A DNA stretch of 46,390 nucleotides from Fidelibacterota bacterium (lineage in GTDB: Bacteria; Fidelibacterota; UBA8477; JABMPR01). The DNA lies in the NCBI GenBank assembly GCA_013202385.1, contig JABMOT010000171.1, forward strand, positions 1-46,390, in the 5' to 3' direction. Both the position numbers and the translations under genes were made by a program. Position 1 is the first letter of the stretch; each line of letters starts with the position of its first letter. Of the stretch, positions 16,313-25,179 are shown piece by piece. The notes under the pieces are model-generated. The model was not told the DNA's origin. It was given only the letters and a program-made list of their open reading frames with translations, and did not search any database.

Positions 16313-18976
16313 ATGACATCAATCTTTAAGAGCTTTCGATATATTGCTCTTTTTCTGCTTAGCATTGAGGTGAGTTATGCAGGAGCGGGGAAAATCGTGG
16401 GGACGGTTACAGATTACGAAACTGGCAGTGCTTTGCCATACGTGAATGTGATTATTCACGAACTCAATATTGGTGCTTCAACAGATATCAATGGCTATTA
16501 CATCATTTTAAATATTCCTCCAGGAGAATATTCAGTGAGTGCTTCATTTATCGGATATCAAAATACAAAATATGAAGGTGTACAGTGTGCCACGGGACAT
16601 ACTACCGTACAGAATTTCACTCTCCCCTCTGCTGTGATCTCAGGCGAGGAGGTGGTTGTTATTGCAAAACGCCCCTTGGTTCAGAAGGATTTGACTGCCT
16701 CCCAGAAGATTACTACCTCGGCAGAGATAAATGCTATGCCTGTGGAAAGTTTCCTGGATGTTCTCACTACCCAGGCAGGTGTCAACACGGGAGCAGATGG
16801 AGCTATCCACATCCGCGGCGGTCGCAGCAATGAAGTTGGCTTCTATATTGATGGCATATCAGTAGTAAATCCCTTTACAGGGTCCCTGGCAATGAATGTT
16901 TCCAATAATGCGCTCCAAGAAATGAAAGTTATATCAGGTGCCTTTAATGCTGAATATGGAAACGCCATGAGCGGTATCATTAATATTCAATTGCGCGAAG
17001 GAGGCGAACTACTCGATGGCAGTGTGACCTACTACACTGGCGATTATCTTTCCAACAATTCGCAAGTTTTTCCCAATATTGACGCTTATAACCCGATGGC
17101 CAACTCAGTTTTGGAGGCTGCCCTGACAGGTCCAATTTTGGGTCGCAAATTGACGTTTAATATCAGTGCAAGACTCCACAACAATGGTGGGTATTTGTAC
17201 GGTATTCGCGAACATGCCCCGGAAGACTCAGCCAATTTCCAGGATGGTGATGAATGGTATATAGAAAGCAGTGGTGACAGTAGCTACGTGTCAATGAATC
17301 CCTCAATTAGCGGTAATGGATTGGCCAAATTCACCTGGCGTATTAGCCCCCGCCTGAAAATGTCCTTTCAGGGTCTTTATGATCAGAGTCAATCAAAAGC
17401 CTATGTCCATACATATAAATATAATCCCGATGGTATTTATCAGTATTTGCGTGAGAATGGTGGGATTGCTGTCCGTTTAAATCAATCATTTGGCAGTACC
17501 TTCTACGAATTGAATCTGTACTACAATTCAACCAATTATCGCAAGTATGTATATGAAGATCCAGCGGATCTGCGCTATGTCTCCACATCCAACATTGTTG
17601 GTAGTCCCGGGTCAACCACATTTGCGTTCGGTGGCACGCTAATGGAGCATGACAATAGAAATTCTAAAACCCTGGGAACAAAATTCGACATTACCTCGCA
17701 GATTGGGTCCCATCATGAAATAAAAGCAGGTCTGGATGTTAAAACAGATCATTTGGAATCTGATGATGCCGTTATACTGTATAATGGTCAGCGCTATCGT
17801 GAACCAACTATTCTTCCCGCCAATCTTTCACCCAGTCATTCCACTTATACTGGTGATGCCACTTTCTTTAGCGCCTACGCCCAGGATAAACTTGAGTACG
17901 AAAGTATGATAATGAACGTGGGATTGCGCTATGACTTTTTCGAACCTAATGGTGAGTTCCCCACTAATCTGTTGGATCCTACTGGAACTGCCCAGGCAGC
18001 GGATTCAAAACATTCAATCTCACCCCGTTTGGGCGTATCCTTCCCCATCACGGATAAAGGATATTTACATTTTTCCTATGGCCATTTTTATCAATTACCT
18101 ACGCTGACAGCACTTTATTCCACGTCAATATTCGGCGCCAATATTACACCGTCGTTGGGCTATACGGATCTGAAACCTGAGAAAACTGTGCTCTATGAAT
18201 TTGGTCTTCAGCAGCAATTTGGCGAATACATCGCTCTGGAAGCCATCGCCTTTTATAAAGATATCCGTGATCTGCTGGCTACTCAGTCGATTTATTACGA
18301 ATCCGCAGTTTATGGTCCCTCCAACTACAGCATTCGTTTGAATAAAGATTATGGGACGGTCCTGGGGTATACACTCAGTCTTTCAAAACCCCATGATCCC
18401 GCGAGTCATCTCTCTGGTCACCTGGACTATACCTACCAGACAACAGAAGGCAATGCTACCAACTCAGGCTCCTTTTTCTTCAGCCAATTCTCTGAGACGG
18501 AAGAGGCCAAGCAGATTGTCTATCTAAGTTGGGATCAAACCCACTTGATAAATGGAACCGTCACCTATTCCGTTCCCAATAAATGGGGTATCAGTCTGAT
18601 TGGAAAGCTGGCTAGTGGCTGGCCTTATACTCCGACCATTCCACTGGCAAACTACAATCCGATTCCCAATAGTGAGCGGAAACCCTGGCAGCGGAACATC
18701 GATCTCAGGATGCACAAGAATATCCAGGTAGGTAATTTTGAAACCGTCCTGTTTGCAATGGTGTTTAACCTGTTGGATGAGCTTAATGAACGCTATGTGT
18801 ATGACGATACAGGACAAGCTGGATATACCTATGTAAACCAGAGTTCGGAGGAAACAGCAGAATTCAAAAGCCATTATGGAGAACCGGGCATCCACACCTG
18901 GTCAGAGTACCAGGTTCGTCCTACTTACTATTCTTCTCCAAGATCCACCTATCTTGGCATCACCCTTGAGTTTTAA
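16313..18976 (+). CDS. TonB-dependent outer-membrane receptor (operon B)
   Basis: An 887-residue protein with a signal peptide (about 1-23), carboxypeptidase-regulatory-like domain (about 25-110; GKIVGTVTDYETGSALPYVN and NGYYIILNIPPGEYSV), plug (about 120-235) with IRGGRSNEVGFYIDGISV and GAFNAEYGNAMSGIIN, and a barrel ending LGITLEF. AGGAG lies six bases before the ATG. It has the same architecture as the receptor at 11871 but is clearly diverged, so it is a separate paralogue. It is first in a plus-strand operon, 12 nt before the VPNPY-protein gene. The imported or sensed ligand is unknown. Confidence 0.93.
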   Translation: MTSIFKSFRYIALFLLSIEVSYAGAGKIVGTVTDYETGSALPYVNVIIHELNIGASTDINGYYIILNIPPGEYSVSASFIGYQNTKYEGVQCATGHTTVQNFTLPSAVISGEEVVVIAKRPLVQKDLTASQKITTSAEINAMPVESFLDVLTTQAGVNTGADGAIHIRGGRSNEVGFYIDGISVVNPFTGSLAMNVSNNALQEMKVISGAFNAEYGNAMSGIINIQLREGGELLDGSVTYYTGDYLSNNSQVFPNIDAYNPMANSVLEAALTGPILGRKLTFNISARLHNNGGYLYGIREHAPEDSANFQDGDEWYIESSGDSSYVSMNPSISGNGLAKFTWRISPRLKMSFQGLYDQSQSKAYVHTYKYNPDGIYQYLRENGGIAVRLNQSFGSTFYELNLYYNSTNYRKYVYEDPADLRYVSTSNIVGSPGSTTFAFGGTLMEHDNRNSKTLGTKFDITSQIGSHHEIKAGLDVKTDHLESDDAVILYNGQRYREPTILPANLSPSHSTYTGDATFFSAYAQDKLEYESMIMNVGLRYDFFEPNGEFPTNLLDPTGTAQAADSKHSISPRLGVSFPITDKGYLHFSYGHFYQLPTLTALYSTSIFGANITPSLGYTDLKPEKTVLYEFGLQQQFGEYIALEAIAFYKDIRDLLATQSIYYESAVYGPSNYSIRLNKDYGTVLGYTLSLSKPHDPASHLSGHLDYTYQTTEGNATNSGSFFFSQFSETEEAKQIVYLSWDQTHLINGTVTYSVPNKWGISLIGKLASGWPYTPTIPLANYNPIPNSERKPWQRNIDLRMHKNIQVGNFETVLFAMVFNLLDELNERYVYDDTGQAGYTYVNQSSEETAEFKSHYGEPGIHTWSEYQVRPTYYSSPRSTYLGITLEF

Positions 18977-18988
18977 TTGAGGTCCAAT

Positions 18989-21900
18989 ATGACGACGACA
19001 ATCGAGCAAAAACGCACATTAAAATGGCTGATATCACTCCTCCTTTCTCTGGCTCTGAGCCAGGGAATAATGGGAGCTGACAAAATTCGAAGAGGCTCAC
19101 TTGAGTGGTTCGTGAATGGTCCTGAAAAGACATGGACCCAGACAGACTTCCGTCTCTATAATGAGTGGCGTGAAAATAAGCTATCCAAGGCAGTGGCCGA
19201 GGATGAACAGCTCCTGCGGCGCCAAAAAGCCATTATGAATGGCAATAAAATCACCACTGAAATATGGAACTATGGCTCTATTTCCCGACCCGGAAATACC
19301 ATTACTGACATTGTCTGGGAAGGTTTGGGTTATGGCTATGAATTTGGCCCCTTTATTTGCGCTGAAGTGGATGTTCAGTCTGATTCTCATGAGGATGCCT
19401 ATATTGCCGTCGATGCTGAGGGAGACACCTTGGTCTATGAAAATGGAGATCCGATCTGGCGAGCCCAGGTTATCAGCGATGGATTGACATCCAACGGGGG
19501 TGAGACTTCGCCTGATGGTCAGGACTTCTGGGGTTGGTCACCTCTGGCTTTTGATGATGCGGGTATCATCCCCTTTGCCGATCCTTTGACAGACAGAATG
19601 CCCATTAGTAATGACCTTGACCGCGATGGTGACGGTAAACCAGACAGTTGGCCAGCTGGTTGGTATAGTGAGAGTCTTGAGAAATATGTCTGGCCTGGAG
19701 CGCTGAAACAAGGATCAGCCAATTCAGATATGGAAATTTACTTTGTTGTGGATGACCGTATGAATCGCGAGTTTGCCTACTATCCCTTCTCGGATGACTC
19801 TTCAAAACAGGGTTTGGGGATTGCCATCGAATGTCGTTACTATCAATGGTCAAATCCTCTGGCAGAAGACATTATCTTTCTGGTTTACAAGGTCACCAAT
19901 AAAAGTGAAAAAGATCTTGAGGATGTGATCTTTGGCATGTGGGGTGATCCCCATATTGGAGGACCCTCCAACTATAACGATGATCTCTCTTTCTTTGATC
20001 ATGAACTGAACATGGTTTATGCCTGGGATGAAGATGGTCGCTCGGATAAGGTGGGTTCTGTCCCCGGATATTTTGGCTATAAGTTTCTGGAATCCCCAGG
20101 AAATCCCTATGATGGTTTGGACAACGATCAAGATGGTATGATCGACGAAAGCTGGACCAATGGGATTGATGATGATGGCGATTGGAACCCAGAGAAGGAT
20201 GATGTAGGTCTTGATGGTGTCGCTAACACCGGCGATGAGGGCGAAAGTGATGGAGTTCCTACCGCAGGCGATCCGTACGATCCCAGGCAACCGGGTGAAC
20301 CGAATTATGAATTTACCGATATCGATGAATCTGATATGATTGGCCTGACCAGTTTTGCATCTCCGCAATTCGGATCGCCGAACTATATCAGAAATGATGA
20401 TTACATCATTAATGAGTATTTGCAGCCTGGATATTATGACTCAAGTGGGGCTGCTTTAGCCGGTGATAATATCTTTTTGTATGGCTCAGGTAAATTCCCC
20501 CTTCCAAGAGATGAAAGTCGAAGATTCTCGATTGGTCTTATCATCGGTCAAGATTTTGATGATCTCACTTTAAACGCTGAAACCGCCAATCAGATTTATC
20601 AGAGTAATTATCAATTTGCGACACCTCCCCCAAAACCAAATGTTATTGCCGTAGCTGGCGATCAAAAAGTAACCCTGTACTGGGATGATATCGCTGAGGA
20701 TGCTTATGATCCGATCTCTGAGAGCAATGATTTTGAGGGTTACGTGATTTATCGAAGTACCGATCCATCTTTTCTCGATCAACAAACCATTACTGACTCC
20801 TATGGATCAAAATTTCTTTTTGAACCGCTCAAAATGGGTAACGGAGCCGAAGCTCGATTTGACCTGGACAATGAATATGTTGGATTGAGTAGTGTACCTT
20901 ATGCCAATCGTGGTTCAAGTTATTATCTGGGGAACAACACTGGAATTCGGCATGCCTTTGTCGACTCGAACCAGGTGATGAACGGTCAAACCTACTACTA
21001 CGCTGTTGTCTCCTATGATCATGGTGTTATTGAGCTTGAAATTGCACCCACTGAGTGTTCAAAAAACATTACGCTCAACCCTGAGAGCAATGAAATATTC
21101 CTGGATGCGAATACGGTTAGAGTCGTCCCAACCGCCCCAGCAGCGGGCTACATACCAGGCATTGTAAACGATGGAAGTATCCTCCATACCAGCGGTGTGG
21201 CTACTGGACAGCTTGCTATTAATGTTTTGGACGCTGACAGGGTCCAGGAATCCAACGCCTTTGAGATCAACTTTCAGGAGAACCCAACCCGCTTCTCGAT
21301 TCACGACATCAAACCCAACGAATTGCCAGTGACACTCATAGGGAGTCAATGGTTTCAGATGCCCTATCAGAATATTTACGATTCGACATTTACACTGGTA
21401 AATATTAGCACAAACGCAGAATATGATCGAGATATCGATTTTATTTTCTATCCAGATATTGGTCAATTACAACGTATTGAGACAGGTCATATACTTTCCG
21501 GCGAACCACTCATGGCGATATTCACATACTTCCCTGTTTGGGAGAGCAGTTTTATTGCAGGCGGTCCCCTGAACCCCATTTTTGATGGGATGACGATAAC
21601 GGTTGCTGATCAGGAATTAGGTATCATAGAAGCTATTTCGGAGTGGAGCTCTGGTAGTCAGACCACCTGGGAAGCCAGTATCGCCCCCTTCACTGGTGAT
21701 CTCACAAAACGTTTCCCTGCAGATTATGAGATTCGATTTTTTAATCAGAATGTAGATACTGCAAAGTTTTACCCGGTTGCTGCACCCTTCGAAGTTTGGG
21801 ATGTGACTCCAGGTCAAATTCCCGAAAAACGGGTCTTTGAAGTGTTAGAACCCATCGCTACAAAAGATTCCTTGTGGCAGAGGAGTGAACCCATCATCAT

Positions 21901-22411
21901 TTACAAAAGCAATGATGGAAATTTTGATTTCGGGTGGGAGGTTACTTTCTCACTACCAAGTACTGGTGATACCGTGAGTGCTGGATCGGGCGATATCTAT
22001 GCCTTTTTCACGTCTCGCCCCTTTACTGAGGAAGATGTTTACGGGTTTTCAACCAGCGCTTCCCATATCAACAATGAGGCAGCCAAGGCCGCCCTGGATG
22101 ACATCTGTGTTGTACCTAATCCGTATGTGGCCGTTTCAGCATTTGAACCCTATGATTATCAGCATCTTTTGGATCGCGGAGATCGCTTGGTTTATTTTGA
22201 CAATCTCCCCACAGAATGTACGATCCGCATCTATACAATCGCTGGAGAGCATGTAAAAACCATCGAGCATAGCTCCTTCATGAGTGATGCTCAGGAATTC
22301 TGGAATCTTACCAGTAAGGATAATTTCCCAATCTCTTATGGTATCTATTTGTACCATGTGGATGCCGGCGACCTTGGTCAAAAGATCGGACGAATTGCGG
22401 TGATCAAATGA
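18989..22411 (+). CDS. very large exported protein with Asp-rich repeats, FnIII-like region and VPNPY-type C-terminal domain (operon B)
   Basis: A 1140-residue protein. The ATG at 18989 has GAGG six bases upstream; an in-frame TTG at 18977 touches the previous stop but lacks a site. The signal peptide is about 1-33. Residues about 374-430 are Asp/Gly-rich, with GLDNDQDGMIDESW, NGIDDDGDWNPEKDD and GDEGESDGVPTAGDP, resembling calcium-binding DxDxDG loops. An FnIII-like domain follows (about 549-640, KVTLYWDD...FEGYVIYRS). The C-terminal domain (about 1036-1140) contains DDICVVPNPYVAVSA, CTIRIYTIAGEHVKTIEH and GIYLYHVDAG, ending IAVIK. This matches the C-terminal domain type of the other three receptor-partner proteins. 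It overlaps the PorV-like gene by ATGA. Its enzymatic or binding role is unknown. Confidence 0.87.
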   Translation: MTTTIEQKRTLKWLISLLLSLALSQGIMGADKIRRGSLEWFVNGPEKTWTQTDFRLYNEWRENKLSKAVAEDEQLLRRQKAIMNGNKITTEIWNYGSISRPGNTITDIVWEGLGYGYEFGPFICAEVDVQSDSHEDAYIAVDAEGDTLVYENGDPIWRAQVISDGLTSNGGETSPDGQDFWGWSPLAFDDAGIIPFADPLTDRMPISNDLDRDGDGKPDSWPAGWYSESLEKYVWPGALKQGSANSDMEIYFVVDDRMNREFAYYPFSDDSSKQGLGIAIECRYYQWSNPLAEDIIFLVYKVTNKSEKDLEDVIFGMWGDPHIGGPSNYNDDLSFFDHELNMVYAWDEDGRSDKVGSVPGYFGYKFLESPGNPYDGLDNDQDGMIDESWTNGIDDDGDWNPEKDDVGLDGVANTGDEGESDGVPTAGDPYDPRQPGEPNYEFTDIDESDMIGLTSFASPQFGSPNYIRNDDYIINEYLQPGYYDSSGAALAGDNIFLYGSGKFPLPRDESRRFSIGLIIGQDFDDLTLNAETANQIYQSNYQFATPPPKPNVIAVAGDQKVTLYWDDIAEDAYDPISESNDFEGYVIYRSTDPSFLDQQTITDSYGSKFLFEPLKMGNGAEARFDLDNEYVGLSSVPYANRGSSYYLGNNTGIRHAFVDSNQVMNGQTYYYAVVSYDHGVIELEIAPTECSKNITLNPESNEIFLDANTVRVVPTAPAAGYIPGIVNDGSILHTSGVATGQLAINVLDADRVQESNAFEINFQENPTRFSIHDIKPNELPVTLIGSQWFQMPYQNIYDSTFTLVNISTNAEYDRDIDFIFYPDIGQLQRIETGHILSGEPLMAIFTYFPVWESSFIAGGPLNPIFDGMTITVADQELGIIEAISEWSSGSQTTWEASIAPFTGDLTKRFPADYEIRFFNQNVDTAKFYPVAAPFEVWDVTPGQIPEKRVFEVLEPIATKDSLWQRSEPIIIYKSNDGNFDFGWEVTFSLPSTGDTVSAGSGDIYAFFTSRPFTEEDVYGFSTSASHINNEAAKAALDDICVVPNPYVAVSAFEPYDYQHLLDRGDRLVYFDNLPTECTIRIYTIAGEHVKTIEHSSFMSDAQEFWNLTSKDNFPISYGIYLYHVDAGDLGQKIGRIAVIK

Positions 22412-23460
22412 GGACGCTGATTATGACCCGAAAAATAGTAGTGATAACCTTGATACTAATTTTTTGCACGAATACACTCTTCGCCCAAATTGGTAATTCC
22501 CAGACGATTACCAAAACGGGGACAACAGCGGCAGCGTTTTTAAAAATTGCTCCTGATCCTCGAGCAGCGGCTATGGGCAATGCCTTTATTTCCATCCCTG
22601 GCGATTTGAGTTCCATGCACTGGAATCCAGCTGGTTTGGATCACATCACTCGGAGTGAGGTTTTGTTTGTCAACAATAAGTGGTTGGCTGATATTGATTA
22701 CTTATTCATGGCCATGGCTGTGAAGTTGCCCTCCATCGGTACAGTTGGGATAAGTGCCACAAGTCTGAGTATTCCGCAAGATCTCGTTCGGACGGAGATT
22801 AAACCTGACGGGACTGGCGAATATTGGTCGGCTCAGGACCTGTCACTGACCCTTTCCATTTCACGGCGACTCACTGACCGGTTTTCTATAGGGGGCAACG
22901 CAAAATTTATCAGTGAGCGAATCTGGCACGAATCAAGTGCCAACATCGCCTTGGATTTTGGAACCTTGTATGATATGCCCATCGGTGGCATCCGTTTGGC
23001 CGGTGTACTATCCAATTATGGTCCCAAAATGGGTTTAAGCGGCCGTGATCTGTATTTCAGCTCGGATCCCGACCCCATCAAAAGCGGAACGGTCACTTTT
23101 GTAAATTCGGAATATCAAACCGACGATTACCCTCTACCCCTGGTCTTCAGAGTGGGACTGTCAGGCGAATTATTCGAAAATCAAAAAGTACGCTTAACCT
23201 GGGCTGCTGATGCACTGCACCCCAATGATAATCTAGAAAGCGTGAACCTTGGTGCAGAGTTGGGTCTGGCGGAGACCGTCTTTCTGAGAGCGGGCTGGTC
23301 ATCTCTCTTTTTACCCGATACTGAAGAGGGACTGACCCTGGGCGCTGGTTTGAACTATCGGATTGGTGGATCACAGAGCATACTAAAGGTTAATTACAGT
23401 TATTCTGATCATGGACGATTAAAGAGTGTCCAACGATTTTCACTCGGCTTAGCGTTTTAA
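22408..23460 (+). CDS. PorV/PorQ-like outer-membrane beta-barrel protein (operon B)
   Basis: A 350-residue protein with a signal peptide ending near FAQIG and the PorV-family N-terminal signature AAAFLKIAPDPRAAAMGNAF...MHWNPAGL, followed by barrel strands and ending FSLGLAF. The ATG overlaps the upstream TGA (ATGA) with GGTGA just before it; an in-frame ATG at 22423 with GAGGA eight bases upstream is an equally good start and would trim five residues. Coupling to the upstream VPNPY protein suggests that the barrel handles that protein's transport or anchoring, as PorV does for T9SS cargo. Confidence 0.9.
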   Translation: MRTLIMTRKIVVITLILIFCTNTLFAQIGNSQTITKTGTTAAAFLKIAPDPRAAAMGNAFISIPGDLSSMHWNPAGLDHITRSEVLFVNNKWLADIDYLFMAMAVKLPSIGTVGISATSLSIPQDLVRTEIKPDGTGEYWSAQDLSLTLSISRRLTDRFSIGGNAKFISERIWHESSANIALDFGTLYDMPIGGIRLAGVLSNYGPKMGLSGRDLYFSSDPDPIKSGTVTFVNSEYQTDDYPLPLVFRVGLSGELFENQKVRLTWAADALHPNDNLESVNLGAELGLAETVFLRAGWSSLFLPDTEEGLTLGAGLNYRIGGSQSILKVNYSYSDHGRLKSVQRFSLGLAF

Positions 23461-23574
23461 TCAAGCGCTAATATAGGCTCTACCCATAGAGTGATCGGGG
23501 GCTTTAATACCTCGGCCAACTTTTCCGCAAGAATTAGATTAGTTGGTTGATCAGTTTAGAGAAAGGAATTCACA

Positions 23575-25089
23575 GTGCCCTTGTTTTTCAATCTACCCAA
23601 TGAATGGATATCATTCTTCCTTTTCTTTGGCATTATTATGTTTTTTATTGGTATCGCTGAAATTTCCCGAAAAGTTCTACATATATCCCCGGAATTGACC
23701 CGCAAATTTGTCCACGTTATGGTTGGCATCCTGGTTTCCCTGGCACCCTTTTTCCTCACTGCAAAACTGCCCGTCATTTTACTTGGAATAATTTTTACCT
23801 TTCTGAACTATGTCGCTTTAAAAAAGGATGGTTTGAAGGGCATGCATACAACTGAACGCATCTCATTTGGAACTGTCTATTTCCCCATCGCCTTTACCCT
23901 CCTTGTGATCATGTTCTGGGATCGAAATATCGTTATTTTTATTGTGGCTATGCTGATTCTTGCCTTTGCGGACACAGCTGCAACCGTGGTTGGAGAGCGG
24001 ATTAATTCAAAAAATAAATTTATTTTATGGCACGACAAAAAAAGCTGGCCTGGCAGCATAGCATTCTTTACCACGGCTTTAGTGGTCATGTTGACCTGCT
24101 ATCCAATCTACACTGGATTTTTGAATGATAATCCGCTGCCCCTGATTCATCTGGTAGGGATGTCAGTATTTGTCGCATTTGTCTCTACAGTAGCTGAAGC
24201 TGTTTCAAAACGCGGTAGCGACAACCTTACATTGACCTTAACCGCCGCTCTTGGCATGGATCTTTACCTCACCAGTATGAATAACGGAACTCTGGTTGCA
24301 CTTTCAGGTTGGTTCATCGTTTCTTTTATTTTAGGATTCGGGGCATTTAAGCTAAAAGCACTGAGCGTCAGTGGTGGATTTGGTGCTTTTCTTCTGGGTG
24401 TCTTCATGTTTGGAATGGGTGGTTGGCACACAACCCTCCCCCTGATCGGCTTTTTTGTATTGTCAAGTCTACTCTCAAAAATCGCAGACAGACAATCCAA
24501 ACCAGATGTCATTCTCTCTAAGGGATCTCAGCGCGATATTGTCCAGGTTTACGCAAATGGCGGAATTCCGTTGATAATCACCATAGCCTGGTATCTGTCC
24601 AGCTTTTCAATAGAATGGCTGTATTGGGCATTTCTGGCCTCCCTGGCAAGCGCCACGTCTGATACTTGGGAAACAGAGATTGGCAGCTTTAGCAAAAAGC
24701 TACCGCTGAATATATTAACCTGGAAGCGTGTTGCGAAAGGTTACTCGGGTGGTGTATCATTTCTGGGAACCCTTGGAGGTCTCGTGGGTGCCGTATCAAT
24801 CATAGCCATATCTTATTTTATGGGTTACCTCGAGTGGGACCCTGCTTTGATCGCAGTCATTATTTTTTCAGGATTTCTTGGCAGCGTTGTAGATAGCATT
24901 CTTGGTGCCAGTATCCAGGCCAAATTCACCTGTGAAGTGTGTGGGAAATCAACAGAGCGCTTGAGTCATTGCCACCAGGAGACACGCCATGTATCTGGAT
25001 ATCTCTGGCTTGACAATGATTGGATCAATGTAGCCGGCTCCCTTTCGGGGGGCGTCATTTTCGTGTTGGCATATTATTTTACGTTTTAA
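23575..25089 (+). CDS. fused phytol/dolichol-kinase-like and DUF92 membrane protein
   Basis: A 504-residue multipass membrane protein with a GTG start and AAAGGA upstream. The N-terminal half (about 1-215) resembles the phytol kinase/dolichol kinase/CdsA-like family (VTE5, SEC59): RKFVHVMVGI, then FADTAATVVGERI and the basic KKSWPGSIAFF segment. The C-terminal half (about 230-500) is DUF92 (TMEM19/VTE6-like): KGSQRDIVQVYANGG, SATSDTWETEIG, GYSGGVSFLGT and GSVVDSILGASIQ. In plants and cyanobacteria VTE5 phosphorylates phytol and VTE6 phosphorylates phytyl phosphate, so a single protein for two-step isoprenoid-alcohol phosphorylation is inferred. A CxxC-like pair (CEVCGKS, SHCH) lies near residues 460-470. 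A decayed copy of its start is at 15468-15749. Confidence 0.85.
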   Translation: MPLFFNLPNEWISFFLFFGIIMFFIGIAEISRKVLHISPELTRKFVHVMVGILVSLAPFFLTAKLPVILLGIIFTFLNYVALKKDGLKGMHTTERISFGTVYFPIAFTLLVIMFWDRNIVIFIVAMLILAFADTAATVVGERINSKNKFILWHDKKSWPGSIAFFTTALVVMLTCYPIYTGFLNDNPLPLIHLVGMSVFVAFVSTVAEAVSKRGSDNLTLTLTAALGMDLYLTSMNNGTLVALSGWFIVSFILGFGAFKLKALSVSGGFGAFLLGVFMFGMGGWHTTLPLIGFFVLSSLLSKIADRQSKPDVILSKGSQRDIVQVYANGGIPLIITIAWYLSSFSIEWLYWAFLASLASATSDTWETEIGSFSKKLPLNILTWKRVAKGYSGGVSFLGTLGGLVGAVSIIAISYFMGYLEWDPALIAVIIFSGFLGSVVDSILGASIQAKFTCEVCGKSTERLSHCHQETRHVSGYLWLDNDWINVAGSLSGGVIFVLAYYFTF

Positions 25090-25121
25090 TAGATTTCAGA
25101 TGATATCATAAATTGATTAAA

Positions 25122-25155
25122 AAACCAGGCACGGTTTCGAAACCGCGCCTGGTTT
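25122..25155. terminator. bidirectional intrinsic terminator between convergent genes
   Basis: The arms AAACCAGGC and GCCTGGTTT enclose the perfect palindrome CGGTTTCGAAACCG, with one A/C mismatch between the two blocks. T-rich sequence follows on the plus strand (TATTTCTTTTTT) and on the minus strand (TTTTTTAATC). It sits between the 3' ends of the plus gene at 25089 and the minus gene at 25180, serving both. Confidence 0.92.
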
Positions 25156-25179
25156 ATTTCTTTTTTAAAAAATCGACTG

